Below, one piece after another: positions 47,309 through 55,437 of a DNA stretch of 64,000 bases (position 1 is its first letter; each line of letters opens with the position of its first letter). Origin of the DNA: Candidatus Blautia stercorigallinarum (GTDB lineage: Bacteria; Bacillota; Clostridia; Lachnospirales; Lachnospiraceae); assembly GCA_019112785.1 (NCBI GenBank), contig DXIQ01000063.1, positions 1 through 64,000 of the forward strand. The letters are read 5' to 3'. Both the position numbers and the translations under genes were made by a program. The notes beneath the pieces are model-generated. The model searched no databases. It saw only the letters and a program-made list of their open reading frames with translations, and had not been told where the DNA came from.

Positions 47309-48427
47309 ATGGGACGTGTATCAGAACTGCAGGTCAGAGAGGCAATTGCCAACTTTAATTATACAGGTAGGCTGAAAGACCGCCGGCCTTTCGGAAGCGG
47401 GCATATCAATGATACCTATCTGCTCACATTTGAGATCGGAGACATGGGGGATATGAGCGCTATCCTTCAGAGAATGAACCGGGAGATTTTTACAAAGCCG
47501 GTGGAACTTATGGAGAATATCGTAGGGGTGACTTCCTACCTTCGGGAAAAAATCCTGGAAAACGGGGGAGATCCGGAAAGAGAGACCCTGAATATCATTC
47601 CTGCAAAAGACGGAAAAGCCTATTATGTAGATTCTAAAGGAGAATACTGGAGATCCTATAAATTCATTACAGATGCCAGATGCTATGACCGGGTGGAAAA
47701 GCCGGAGGACTTTTATGAAAGCGCAGTAGCCTTTGGCAACTTTCAGAGACTTCTTGCAGAATATCCGGCAGAAACTCTCCACGAGACTATTAAAGGATTC
47801 CATGATACCCAGGCAAGATTTGAAGTGTTTAAACAGGCCGTTACTCAGGATGTCTGCGGAAGAGCAGCGTCTGTAGGCAGAGAGATCGAATTTGTACTTG
47901 CCCATGAGGAGACAGCCAGGGTGTTTGGAGAGCTGCAGAAAAAAGGACAGGTGCCTCTTCGGGTAACCCATAATGATACCAAGCTGAACAATATCATGAT
48001 CGACAATACTACCAGGAAAGGGATCTGCGTCATTGATCTGGATACGGTAATGCCGGGACTGGCTATGAATGACTTTGGCGATTCCATACGTTTTGGGGCA
48101 AGTACGGCTGCGGAAGATGAAAAAGATCTGAGCAAAGTATCCTGCAGCATGGAACTTTTTGAGATCTATGTGAAAGGATTCCTTCAGGGCTGTGCCGGAA
48201 GCCTTACACCAAAGGAGGTGGAACTGCTTCCCATGGGCGCGAAAGTAATGACTTATGAATGCGGAATGCGTTTCCTGACAGACTATCTTCAGGGTGATCA
48301 TTACTTTAAGATCCACAGAGAAGGCCATAATCTGGACCGGGCAAGGACCCAGTTCAAGCTGGTGGAAGATATGGAAGCAAAATGGGATATCATGAGAAAA
48401 ATTGTAAGCAGATACGGAAATCTGTAG
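47309..48427 (+). CDS. nahK: N-acetylhexosamine 1-kinase-like aminoglycoside phosphotransferase-fold kinase
   Basis: PFGSGHINDTYLLTF, LRVTHNDTKLNNIMID, CVIDLDTVMPGL; genomic context with GH112. Confidence 0.85.
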   Translation: MGRVSELQVREAIANFNYTGRLKDRRPFGSGHINDTYLLTFEIGDMGDMSAILQRMNREIFTKPVELMENIVGVTSYLREKILENGGDPERETLNIIPAKDGKAYYVDSKGEYWRSYKFITDARCYDRVEKPEDFYESAVAFGNFQRLLAEYPAETLHETIKGFHDTQARFEVFKQAVTQDVCGRAASVGREIEFVLAHEETARVFGELQKKGQVPLRVTHNDTKLNNIMIDNTTRKGICVIDLDTVMPGLAMNDFGDSIRFGASTAAEDEKDLSKVSCSMELFEIYVKGFLQGCAGSLTPKEVELLPMGAKVMTYECGMRFLTDYLQGDHYFKIHREGHNLDRARTQFKLVEDMEAKWDIMRKIVSRYGNL

Positions 48428-48442
48428 GTTTTCAGAAAAATA

Positions 48443-48500
48443 GGGACTGTCGCATTAATCAAAATCGAGAATATGACTAATGCGACAGCCCCGTATTTTT
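48443..48500 (+). terminator. Terminator hairpin after nahK
   Basis: CTGTCGCATTA (48447) / TAATGCGACAG (48478) with flanking GGG/CCC then TATTTTTT. Confidence 0.7.
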
Positions 48501-48798
48501 TGTGCAAGCACGCCGGTCGGGCGACCAACCTGCCCGCGGTATCGGATCGGATAGGGAAGGGACGCCATGCTTCCATGAGCAGGCGTTTGCCTGGAAAGAA
48601 ATTGTGCGCTTATGACGATGAAATACAGGTTTAGACTAGATAATTCAGCAAAAATGTGTTATCTTAGATACGTATCCTTAGTAATCTACTTGATTTGCGG
48701 ATTATCATTATTTTTCTTCAAAATACAGAGGGGGAAAATAACAGGAAAGACAAGGATAAAAGTTCCGAATATTACTATAAGGAAGGTGAGTAGAGCAA

Positions 48799-50760
48799 TT
48801 GGAAAATTATACTAAGTACAGGTTAAAAAACAATGATGAACTGGCATCTGTATTGGCCGGTAAAGACAATCTGTTCATCATTGCCTGTAACAAGTGTTTC
48901 AAGGAATTTGAAACAATCGATGAACCGGAATGCGCCGAGTTTGAAAAATTCGCCGCAGAGCAGGGGAAGACAGTTACAGGTACTGCAAGAGTTGATTTTT
49001 TATGCAACAAAATCCAGACAGAGAAAAAACTCCAGGATATGATCCCGGAAGGTACAGAAAATGTTTTCGTGATCTCCTGCGGACTGGGAATCCAGACTGT
49101 GGCAGAGCTGGCGGGGAAACCCGTATATGCGGCCAGCAATTCCCTGAATTACAGAGGCTATCACGGCATGGCGCTCACCCAGAAAAAGTGTGACGCATGC
49201 GCCCAGTGCTATTTGAACATAACCGGCGGCGTCTGTCCCATCGTTGACTGTTCCAAGAGTCTGGTCAACGGTCAGTGCGGCGGCGCGAAGAACGGAAAAT
49301 GCGAAGTAGACAGCAGTAAAGACTGCGCATGGGAAAAAATCTATCAGAGACTGGAAAAACAGGGACGTCTTGAAGAGTTCCTCCATCAACCGGTCCAGCT
49401 GAGAGATTACTCCAAGATCAATTTCAAGTTTGTAAATGATTACGTGAAATCCATCAGGGCAGAACGTCTGGAAGGCTATTACGGCGGCGTTCATCCTTTA
49501 GAGCGCAAAGAGTATACAGAACATATGGCTCTGAAGAGATTCCCTGAACCGGAAGAAGTTGTTATCCCTCTGTCCATGCATGCAGGGGCTCCGGCCAATC
49601 CTGTAGTGCAGGTGGGTGATACAGTTAAAGTGGGACAGAAGATCGGTGAGGCTGCGGCCTTTATCAGCAGCCCGGTACACTCCAGTGTCAGCGGTACGGT
49701 AACAGCCATTGAAAACCGTGGACATGCCACCAGAGGAGAATGTCTTTCTGTGGTGATCAAATCTGACGGAAAGAATACTCTCCATGAATCTGTTAAGCCT
49801 CACAAAGGCCTGGAAGAGCTGACTCCTGATGAGATCGTGGAAATCGTAAAAGAGGCCGGTATCGTAGGTATGGGCGGCGCCGGTTTCCCCACATCTGTAA
49901 AATTAAAACCTGCCAAGCCGGTAGATACCATCCTTCTTAACGGCTGCGAGTGCGAGCCCCTTCTGACTGCAGACCACCGGGTGCTCCTGGAGTTTGCAGA
50001 TGATGTGATCTATGGACTTAAGGCGATCCTTAAGGCAGTAGGCGCAGAAAAAGGCGTTATTGTCATCGAGGACAATAAGCCTGACGCTATCCAGCTTATG
50101 ACGGAGAAAACTGCAGATCTTGAAAATATAGAAGTTGTAACAGCTAAGACGAAATACCCCCAGGGTGCTGAGAAGATGCTGATCAAACGTGTGACCGGAA
50201 GAAAAGTTCCAAGCGGCGGCCTTCCTGCAGATGTAGGCTGCATCGTCAGCAACATCAGCACAACCAAGGCTATTGCCGACGCCATTTTGACCGGTATGCC
50301 GTTGATCGAGCGTGTTGTGACCGTAACCGGTGAGAGAGTGAAAAATCCGGGGAACTTTATCGTAAAGATCGGTACCAATACAAAAGATCTTATCGATTAC
50401 TGCGGCGGAGTGACAGGAGATGACGTTACTATTAAGGCCGGCGGACCTATGATGGGCTTCCTTCTTACAGATACAAATGTACCTATCATGAAAGGCTCCA
50501 ACGGAATTATTGCCGTGGATACAGATCATACTGTAGAACAGCCTTGTATCAAATGCGGCCGGTGTATGGATGTGTGTCCTATGGAACTGTCTCCACTGTA
50601 TTTCGCAAAATTTGCGGATGAGGAGAACTGGCAGGGCATGAAAGAGAAAAATGTTATGGACTGTATCGAGTGCAGATGCTGTGAGTATATCTGTTCCTCC
50701 AAGATTCCGTTAGTGACGAAGATCAAAGCCGGAAAAAATGCAGTAAGGGGGATGAAGTGA
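48799..50760 (+). CDS. MetV-like (methylene-THF reductase C-terminal) domain fused to RnfC-like protein (RnfC2 type)
   Basis: N-terminal CNKCF...CDACAQCYLNITGGVCPIVDCSKSLVNGQCGGAKNGKCEVDS (MetV); C-terminal GMGGAGFPTSVKLKP, CIKCGRCMDVCP, CIECRCCEYIC (RnfC); TTG start. Confidence 0.88.
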   Translation: MENYTKYRLKNNDELASVLAGKDNLFIIACNKCFKEFETIDEPECAEFEKFAAEQGKTVTGTARVDFLCNKIQTEKKLQDMIPEGTENVFVISCGLGIQTVAELAGKPVYAASNSLNYRGYHGMALTQKKCDACAQCYLNITGGVCPIVDCSKSLVNGQCGGAKNGKCEVDSSKDCAWEKIYQRLEKQGRLEEFLHQPVQLRDYSKINFKFVNDYVKSIRAERLEGYYGGVHPLERKEYTEHMALKRFPEPEEVVIPLSMHAGAPANPVVQVGDTVKVGQKIGEAAAFISSPVHSSVSGTVTAIENRGHATRGECLSVVIKSDGKNTLHESVKPHKGLEELTPDEIVEIVKEAGIVGMGGAGFPTSVKLKPAKPVDTILLNGCECEPLLTADHRVLLEFADDVIYGLKAILKAVGAEKGVIVIEDNKPDAIQLMTEKTADLENIEVVTAKTKYPQGAEKMLIKRVTGRKVPSGGLPADVGCIVSNISTTKAIADAILTGMPLIERVVTVTGERVKNPGNFIVKIGTNTKDLIDYCGGVTGDDVTIKAGGPMMGFLLTDTNVPIMKGSNGIIAVDTDHTVEQPCIKCGRCMDVCPMELSPLYFAKFADEENWQGMKEKNVMDCIECRCCEYICSSKIPLVTKIKAGKNAVRGMK

Positions 50761-50761
50761 T

Positions 50762-51379
50762 ATGTTGATTACCGAATTAAAACCCAGAGAAACCATCGAA
50801 GCCCTGGCAGAAGGGAAAAAAGTCTTTATCATCAACTGCCATGGCTGTAAAGAAGTTTATTTTCCGGTAAAAGAAGCGGAAGAACTTCAGAAAGCCTGGG
50901 AAGCCCAAGGAAAAGTGACCGGGATCCTCACAACAGATTACATATGCAATCAGGAAAATATGGAGCTCCGTCTCCAGAAACATATGGATGAGATCCAGGC
51001 TGCCGACATGGTCCTTGTATTTTCCTGCGGCGTAGGCGTTCAGACCATTGCCGCTTATCTGGAAGAGAAAAAGGTATGCGCTGCCTGCGATACATGTCCT
51101 CTGCCGGGGTTCCAGGGTGTAACTCCTCTGGAGTATAAATGCGATCAGTGCGGAGAGTGTTATCTGAACCTCACCGGTGGTATCTGCCCCATCACTGCCT
51201 GCTCCAAGAGTCTGGTCAACGGTCAGTGCGGCGGCGCCAAAAACGGCAGATGCGAAGTAGACAGCGACATGGAATGCGGCTGGGAGCGTATTTACAGACG
51301 CCTTGAGCAGATCGGACGTCTGGATGTACTGAAATGTCCTACCCAGGTGCGGAACTTTGCGACAGATGATGAAGTTTAA
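50762..51379 (+). CDS. MetV-like methylene-THF reductase C-terminal domain protein
   Basis: CDQCGECYLNLTGGICPITACSKSLVNGQCGGAKNGRCEVDSDMECGWERIYRRLEQIGRLDVL. Confidence 0.88.
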   Translation: MLITELKPRETIEALAEGKKVFIINCHGCKEVYFPVKEAEELQKAWEAQGKVTGILTTDYICNQENMELRLQKHMDEIQAADMVLVFSCGVGVQTIAAYLEEKKVCAACDTCPLPGFQGVTPLEYKCDQCGECYLNLTGGICPITACSKSLVNGQCGGAKNGRCEVDSDMECGWERIYRRLEQIGRLDVLKCPTQVRNFATDDEV

Positions 51380-51421
51380 AATGGAAAATGCAAAAATTTT
51401 AAGAATTAGGAGTAATGTATC

Positions 51422-52300
51422 ATGAAGATTACTGAGTTATTTGAACGTGGCGAATTTGTAGTATCTGCGGAGGTTGGTCCCCCAAAAGGATTTCATGTAG
51501 AGCATTTGCTGGAAGAAGCAAAAACCTATTTAAGCGGTATTACCGCAGTAAATGTAACCGATAATCAGTCTTCTGTTATGCGCCTGGGCTCTCTGGCTAT
51601 GTGTAAGGCTCTGAAGGATGAAGGACTGACTCCTATCTATCAGCTGACCTGCCGTGACAGAAACCGTATCGCTCTCCAGTCCGATCTTTTAAGTGCAGCT
51701 ATGTTCGGGATCGAGAACCTGCTGCTCCTTACAGGGGACCATACAAAACTGGGCGATCATCCACAGGCGAAACCGGTATTCGACCTGGATTCTGTTTCTC
51801 TGATCCACACAGTGAAAAAACTGGAAGAAGGCGTGGACCTGGGCGGAAACGAGCTGATCGGAGAACCTCCGAAATTCGCTAAAGGAGCGGTAGTATCTCC
51901 CTGCAGCGATTCCGTTGACGCACAGCTGGCAAAGATGGAGAGAAAAGTAATGGCAGGAGCCGATTACTTCCAGACCCAGGCTGTTTTTGAGCCGGAAAAA
52001 TTCATCAAATTTATGGAAAAGGCAAAACAGTTCGGAAAACCTGTACAGGTTGGTATCATCATTCCAAAATCAGCAGGAATGTGCAAGTTCATGAATAACA
52101 ATGTAGCCGGTGTTCATGTTCCTGACGAGATGATCGAAGAGCTGAAGAAGGATAAAGAAAAGACCAAAGCCGGAATCACCGGTGTAGAGATCGCAGCCCG
52201 CATCATCAAAGAATGTAAACCTTACTGCCAGGGCGTACATATCATGGCTCTTGGCTGGGAGTCCAAAGTACCGGATCTTCTGAAGGCTGCCGGGATCTGA
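51422..52300 (+). CDS. metF: Methylenetetrahydrofolate reductase
   Basis: FVVSAEVGPPKGFHVEHLLEEA, LLLLTGDHTKLGDHPQAKPVFDLDSVSLI, MAGADYFQTQAVF. Confidence 0.93.
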   Translation: MKITELFERGEFVVSAEVGPPKGFHVEHLLEEAKTYLSGITAVNVTDNQSSVMRLGSLAMCKALKDEGLTPIYQLTCRDRNRIALQSDLLSAAMFGIENLLLLTGDHTKLGDHPQAKPVFDLDSVSLIHTVKKLEEGVDLGGNELIGEPPKFAKGAVVSPCSDSVDAQLAKMERKVMAGADYFQTQAVFEPEKFIKFMEKAKQFGKPVQVGIIIPKSAGMCKFMNNNVAGVHVPDEMIEELKKDKEKTKAGITGVEIAARIIKECKPYCQGVHIMALGWESKVPDLLKAAGI

Positions 52301-52384
52301 AAAGCGAATTTTCCCCAGTCATCATGGCTGCTTTGACTGAACGCATATGTCATGCGGAAAAGGATGTATGCTGTCATGAAAAAT

Positions 52385-52531
52385 AGAACAAGACTTTTAT
52401 TTCTGCGGACAACGAGCCAAATGGACATGCTTGCATGTCCATTTGGAGACTGCCGCGAGGGTCAAATACCCCGATACTTGCATCGGAGTATTTGACTGCT
52501 GCGGGGACTGCCGGAATAGAGGTCTTGTTCT
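52385..52531. repeat. Composite tandem-hairpin element with terminal inverted repeats
   Basis: Ends AGAACAAGAC (52385) / GTCTTGTTCT (52522); inner hairpins CCAAATGGACATG-CTTG-CATGTCCATTTGG (52417-52446) and GTCAAATACcCCGAT-ACTTGC-ATCGGaGTATTTGAC (52461-52496). Confidence 0.75.
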
Positions 52532-52619
52532 TTTGTCGTAAAAAACGGGAATAAAAAGAAAAGAGGAAGATATATATGACGGAATATCGGCATAATTGGA
52601 TCTGCCAGGTGGTGACAGG

Positions 52620-53120
52620 ATGAATACTTTCTGGATTTTGCTGGAACAGATCGGACTTTTTGTTATTTATATTATAATAGGCGCTCTTCTTATTAAAACA
52701 AAAGTTTTTACAGAGATCACGATTGAATCCATTTCCAGATTCGTATTGAAACTGGCGCTTCCGGTTATGATCTTTGTGAATATCGCAGGAGGAGTGGACA
52801 GGAGAACTCTTTTTCAGTCTGCGGGAATACTGATATATACCTGCATTTTTTATATTTTTACTTTCCTGATCGGAAAAGGATTAAGCCGCCTGTTTCCCGT
52901 GATTTTTTACCTGCTGCTGGGATTTTTCCAGACACCGGAAGAAATACGTCTTACGATGTCTCTTCTGGGAGCAATGCCGGCGATGTCTTCTGTTGTAATG
53001 ATGGCAAAGGCTTCAGGATCTGAGGGAGATTATGCCATGGGCGGAGTATTTGTCACCACTCTCTGTTCCATCGTCACAATTCCGGCTGTATGCTGGATCC
53101 TCCAGAATCTCCTGTCTTAA
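52620..53120 (+). pseudogene. AEC (auxin efflux carrier) family transporter, internally deleted
   Basis: N-terminal and C-terminal AEC segments (RLTMSLLGAMPAMSSVVMMAKASGSEGDYAMGGVFVTTLCSIVTIPAVCWIL) joined in frame; 166 aa rather than about 300. Confidence 0.6.
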
Positions 53121-53176
53121 GTATCCGATGCAGACATGTCTGTATGGCTCGCTGGGCACAGAGATAAAAGATTTCC

Positions 53177-53205
53177 TTGACATTTACAGGACAGTATGTT
53201 AGATT
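53177..53205 (+). promoter_or_regulatory. Sigma-A-type promoter for riboswitch operon
   Basis: TTGACA(53177)-17-TAGATT(53200). Confidence 0.55.
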
Positions 53206-53220
53206 TTATTCAAGCAATGG

Positions 53221-53350
53221 AAAGGGAGTAGCTGAACATCCCAAAAGGATGGTTTTGTAATCGTCAACCGGTGCCGAGAGGCACCCGTAGCAAATGAGAT
53301 AGCAAGACTTTTATTGTGGCAGATGTCATGATAGAAGTCTTTTTCTTTTA
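53221..53350 (+). promoter_or_regulatory. yybP-ykoY (Mn2+) riboswitch: aptamer 53221-53312 and terminator expression platform 53304-53350
   Basis: AAAGGGAGTAGC ... ATCGTCAACC ... GGTGCCGAGAGGCACC ... ATAGCAAGACTTT matches the class core; AAGACTT re-pairs with AAGTCTT before a T-rich run. Confidence 0.85.
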
Positions 53351-53414
53351 TCATAAAAACCAAATACTCCGGACATCTGTCACAGAAACTTGCAGATGAG
53401 AAGGAGCGAGAAAA

Positions 53415-53837
53415 ATGACAGAAAGACTGGTAAAACAAGAATTAAGACAGGCAGAGAGGGCAGGAGAGAGAGCTTTGGAAAGCCTCTATACCCTCAGAGA
53501 CACTTTAAACAGCGCAAAGAACTGGGGACTTCTGGATCTTTTCGGGGGAGGAGCTTTTTCAGGATTTATGAAGCACTCCAAGATGGAAACAGCCGCAGGG
53601 CTGATCGACCGGGCAAAGAAAGATCTGGAAAGTTTTCAAAAGGAACTGAAAGACGTTCCCGTGTCCCTGGATCTGAGAATGGAGATCGGAAGTTTCCTTT
53701 CCTTTGCGGATTTTTTCTTTGATGATCCGGTTTCCGATTATCTGGTATACTCCAGGATCCAGAATACCCGGGAGGACGTGGAAGATGGGATCCAGCTGGT
53801 AGAAGAACTTTTGAAAAAACTCAGAAAACAGTGGTAG
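53415..53837 (+). CDS. Uncharacterised protein (140 aa), riboswitch-associated
   Basis: Good RBS (GAAGGAG); charged helical N-terminus, LLDLFGGGAFSGFMKHSKMETAAGLIDRAKKDLESFQKEL. Confidence 0.75.
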   Translation: MTERLVKQELRQAERAGERALESLYTLRDTLNSAKNWGLLDLFGGGAFSGFMKHSKMETAAGLIDRAKKDLESFQKELKDVPVSLDLRMEIGSFLSFADFFFDDPVSDYLVYSRIQNTREDVEDGIQLVEELLKKLRKQW

Positions 53838-53850
53838 AGGAGGAATAAGA

Positions 53851-54210
53851 ATGGGTTGTCTTGGAAATTTATTATGGTTTATTTTCGGCGGCGCTTTAAG
53901 CGGCCTGAGCTGGTGCCTGGCAGGATGTCTCTGGTGCATTACCATTATCGGAATTCCTGTGGGAATGCAGTGCTTTAAGTTTGCGGGGCTCAGTTTCTTT
54001 CCCTTTGGCAAAGAAGTACAGTACGGCGGCGGGGCAGGATCCTTTCTGCTGAACATCCTTTGGCTGATCCTTTCAGGCCTGCCTCTGGCAATAGAACATT
54101 GTGTGCTGGGAATCCTGATGTGTATAACGATCATCGGAATCCCCTTCGGCCTCCAGCATTTTAAACTGGCAAAACTGGCCCTGATGCCTTTTGGAGCGGA
54201 AGTTTATTAA
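53851..54210 (+). CDS. YccF domain (DUF307) membrane protein
   Basis: Two repeats NLLWFIFGGALSGLSWCLAGCLWCITIIGIPVGMQCFKFAGLSFFPFGKEV / NILWLILSGLPLAIEHCVLGILMCITIIGIPFGLQHFKLAKLALMPFGAEV. Confidence 0.9.
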   Translation: MGCLGNLLWFIFGGALSGLSWCLAGCLWCITIIGIPVGMQCFKFAGLSFFPFGKEVQYGGGAGSFLLNILWLILSGLPLAIEHCVLGILMCITIIGIPFGLQHFKLAKLALMPFGAEVY

Positions 54211-54220
54211 AATTATAAAA

Positions 54221-54270
54221 TCCCGTTTTTTCTCTTGCAGAGTGTCTGCAGAGAAGAAACGGGATTTTTT
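54221..54270. terminator. Bidirectional terminator
   Basis: AAATCCCGTTT...AAACGGGATTTTTT with inner CTCTTGCAGA/TCTGCAGAG pairing. Confidence 0.7.
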
Positions 54271-54290
54271 ACGAGACTGTAAGCGGCGGA

Positions 54291-55226
54291 CTATAGTTTA
54301 AAAAAATCTTTGATCTGGCCGGCAATGATCTTCATCAATCTCTGCCTTGCCTCTACTGCAGCCCAGGCAACGTGAGGGGTGATCAGCAGACGGCTTTTAT
54401 CTTTAACCGAGAGGAAGGGACTGTCTGCTGCCATAGGCTCGCCGGACAGTACGTCCAGACCGGCGGCCTGGATTTCTCCTTCATTCAGTGCTTTGACAAG
54501 GTCAGCTTCCCGGACAATAGGCCCTCTTCCCAGATTAAGGAAGATAGCGGAAGACTTCATTTTATGAAAGGCCTTTTGATCCATAAGTCCTTCTGTATAC
54601 TGGTTCAGCGGCGCATGGACGGACAGGATATCCGACTCTTTTAATAGAGTGTCAAAGTCTACCTGGCAGTATCCTTCCTGGGCAGAAGCCCCGGAAGCAG
54701 AATAGTAGATTACTTTGGCGCCGAACATTCCGGCAATGTCTGCCACTCTCCGGCCAATGGCTCCAAGTCCCAGGATTCCCCAGGTCATACCCCGGAGTTC
54801 ATGGAAGGTATGGCTGAAATGGGTAAACTCCCGGTCATTGACATAACGGCCTTCTTTTACATAATCATCATAATAGCGAAGGCCTTCCAGCAGATAGAAA
54901 AGCATAGCGAAGGTATGCTGGGCCACGGATTCTGTTGAATATCCGGCTACGTTTCTCCATTGGATACCACGGCGGGCCAGATAATCTTTATCAAGGTTAT
55001 TGGTGCCTGTACCGGTGACACAGACCAGTTTCAGATGATCTGCTAAAGAGATAGTTTTTTCATTGATCTGGATCTTATTGATCACAAGTACATCTGCGTC
55101 TTTAGAGCGCAGGGAAACTTCTTCAGAGGTGGAGAAAGGATATTTCGCCACTTCCCCCAATTCTTCGAATGGTGTATAATCAATGTCCTCTCCCAGAGTA
55201 TTGGCGTCTAAAAATACAATTTTCAT
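54291..55226 (-). CDS. D-2-hydroxyacid dehydrogenase (NAD-binding)
   Basis: WGILGLGAIGRRVADIAGMFGAKVIYYSASG; NLGRGPIVREADLVKALNEGEIQAAGLDVLSGEP. Confidence 0.92.
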   Translation of the reverse strand: MKIVFLDANTLGEDIDYTPFEELGEVAKYPFSTSEEVSLRSKDADVLVINKIQINEKTISLADHLKLVCVTGTGTNNLDKDYLARRGIQWRNVAGYSTESVAQHTFAMLFYLLEGLRYYDDYVKEGRYVNDREFTHFSHTFHELRGMTWGILGLGAIGRRVADIAGMFGAKVIYYSASGASAQEGYCQVDFDTLLKESDILSVHAPLNQYTEGLMDQKAFHKMKSSAIFLNLGRGPIVREADLVKALNEGEIQAAGLDVLSGEPMAADSPFLSVKDKSRLLITPHVAWAAVEARQRLMKIIAGQIKDFFKL

Positions 55227-55437
55227 GGATCTGTTTCTCCTTTTTCACAGGTTTGATTCGGATTTTTTCTCCAGTCCATTTTATCACGGAAAAAAGACGG
55301 CGTATAGTAAGAAATCATACTTGGATACAGGATTACCTGCAGAATAATTATAGATGCGCATAGGAATCTGATAGAACATGGATGAAAAACAGGCTATAAT
55401 TTTTTGCAAGGTTTACTACACAGGGAGGAAAAAATCA

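Noticed and set aside
47321-48328. 335-aa minus ORF opposite nahK
   Set aside because: Antisense shadow ORF of a well-supported kinase gene
48612-48815. 67-aa ORF ahead of the MetV::RnfC gene as a possible leader peptide
   Set aside because: Overlaps the TTG start and lies over the probable promoter; no RBS and no regulatory residue run
52385-52531. Considered a second yybP-ykoY riboswitch because of ACAAGACTTTTATT similarity to 53303
   Set aside because: Lacks the GGGAGTAG and CGTCAAC core motifs; better described as a tandem-hairpin element
52385-52531. CRISPR array possibility for the tandem units
   Set aside because: Only two imperfect palindromic units, no uniform spacers and no cas genes in the window
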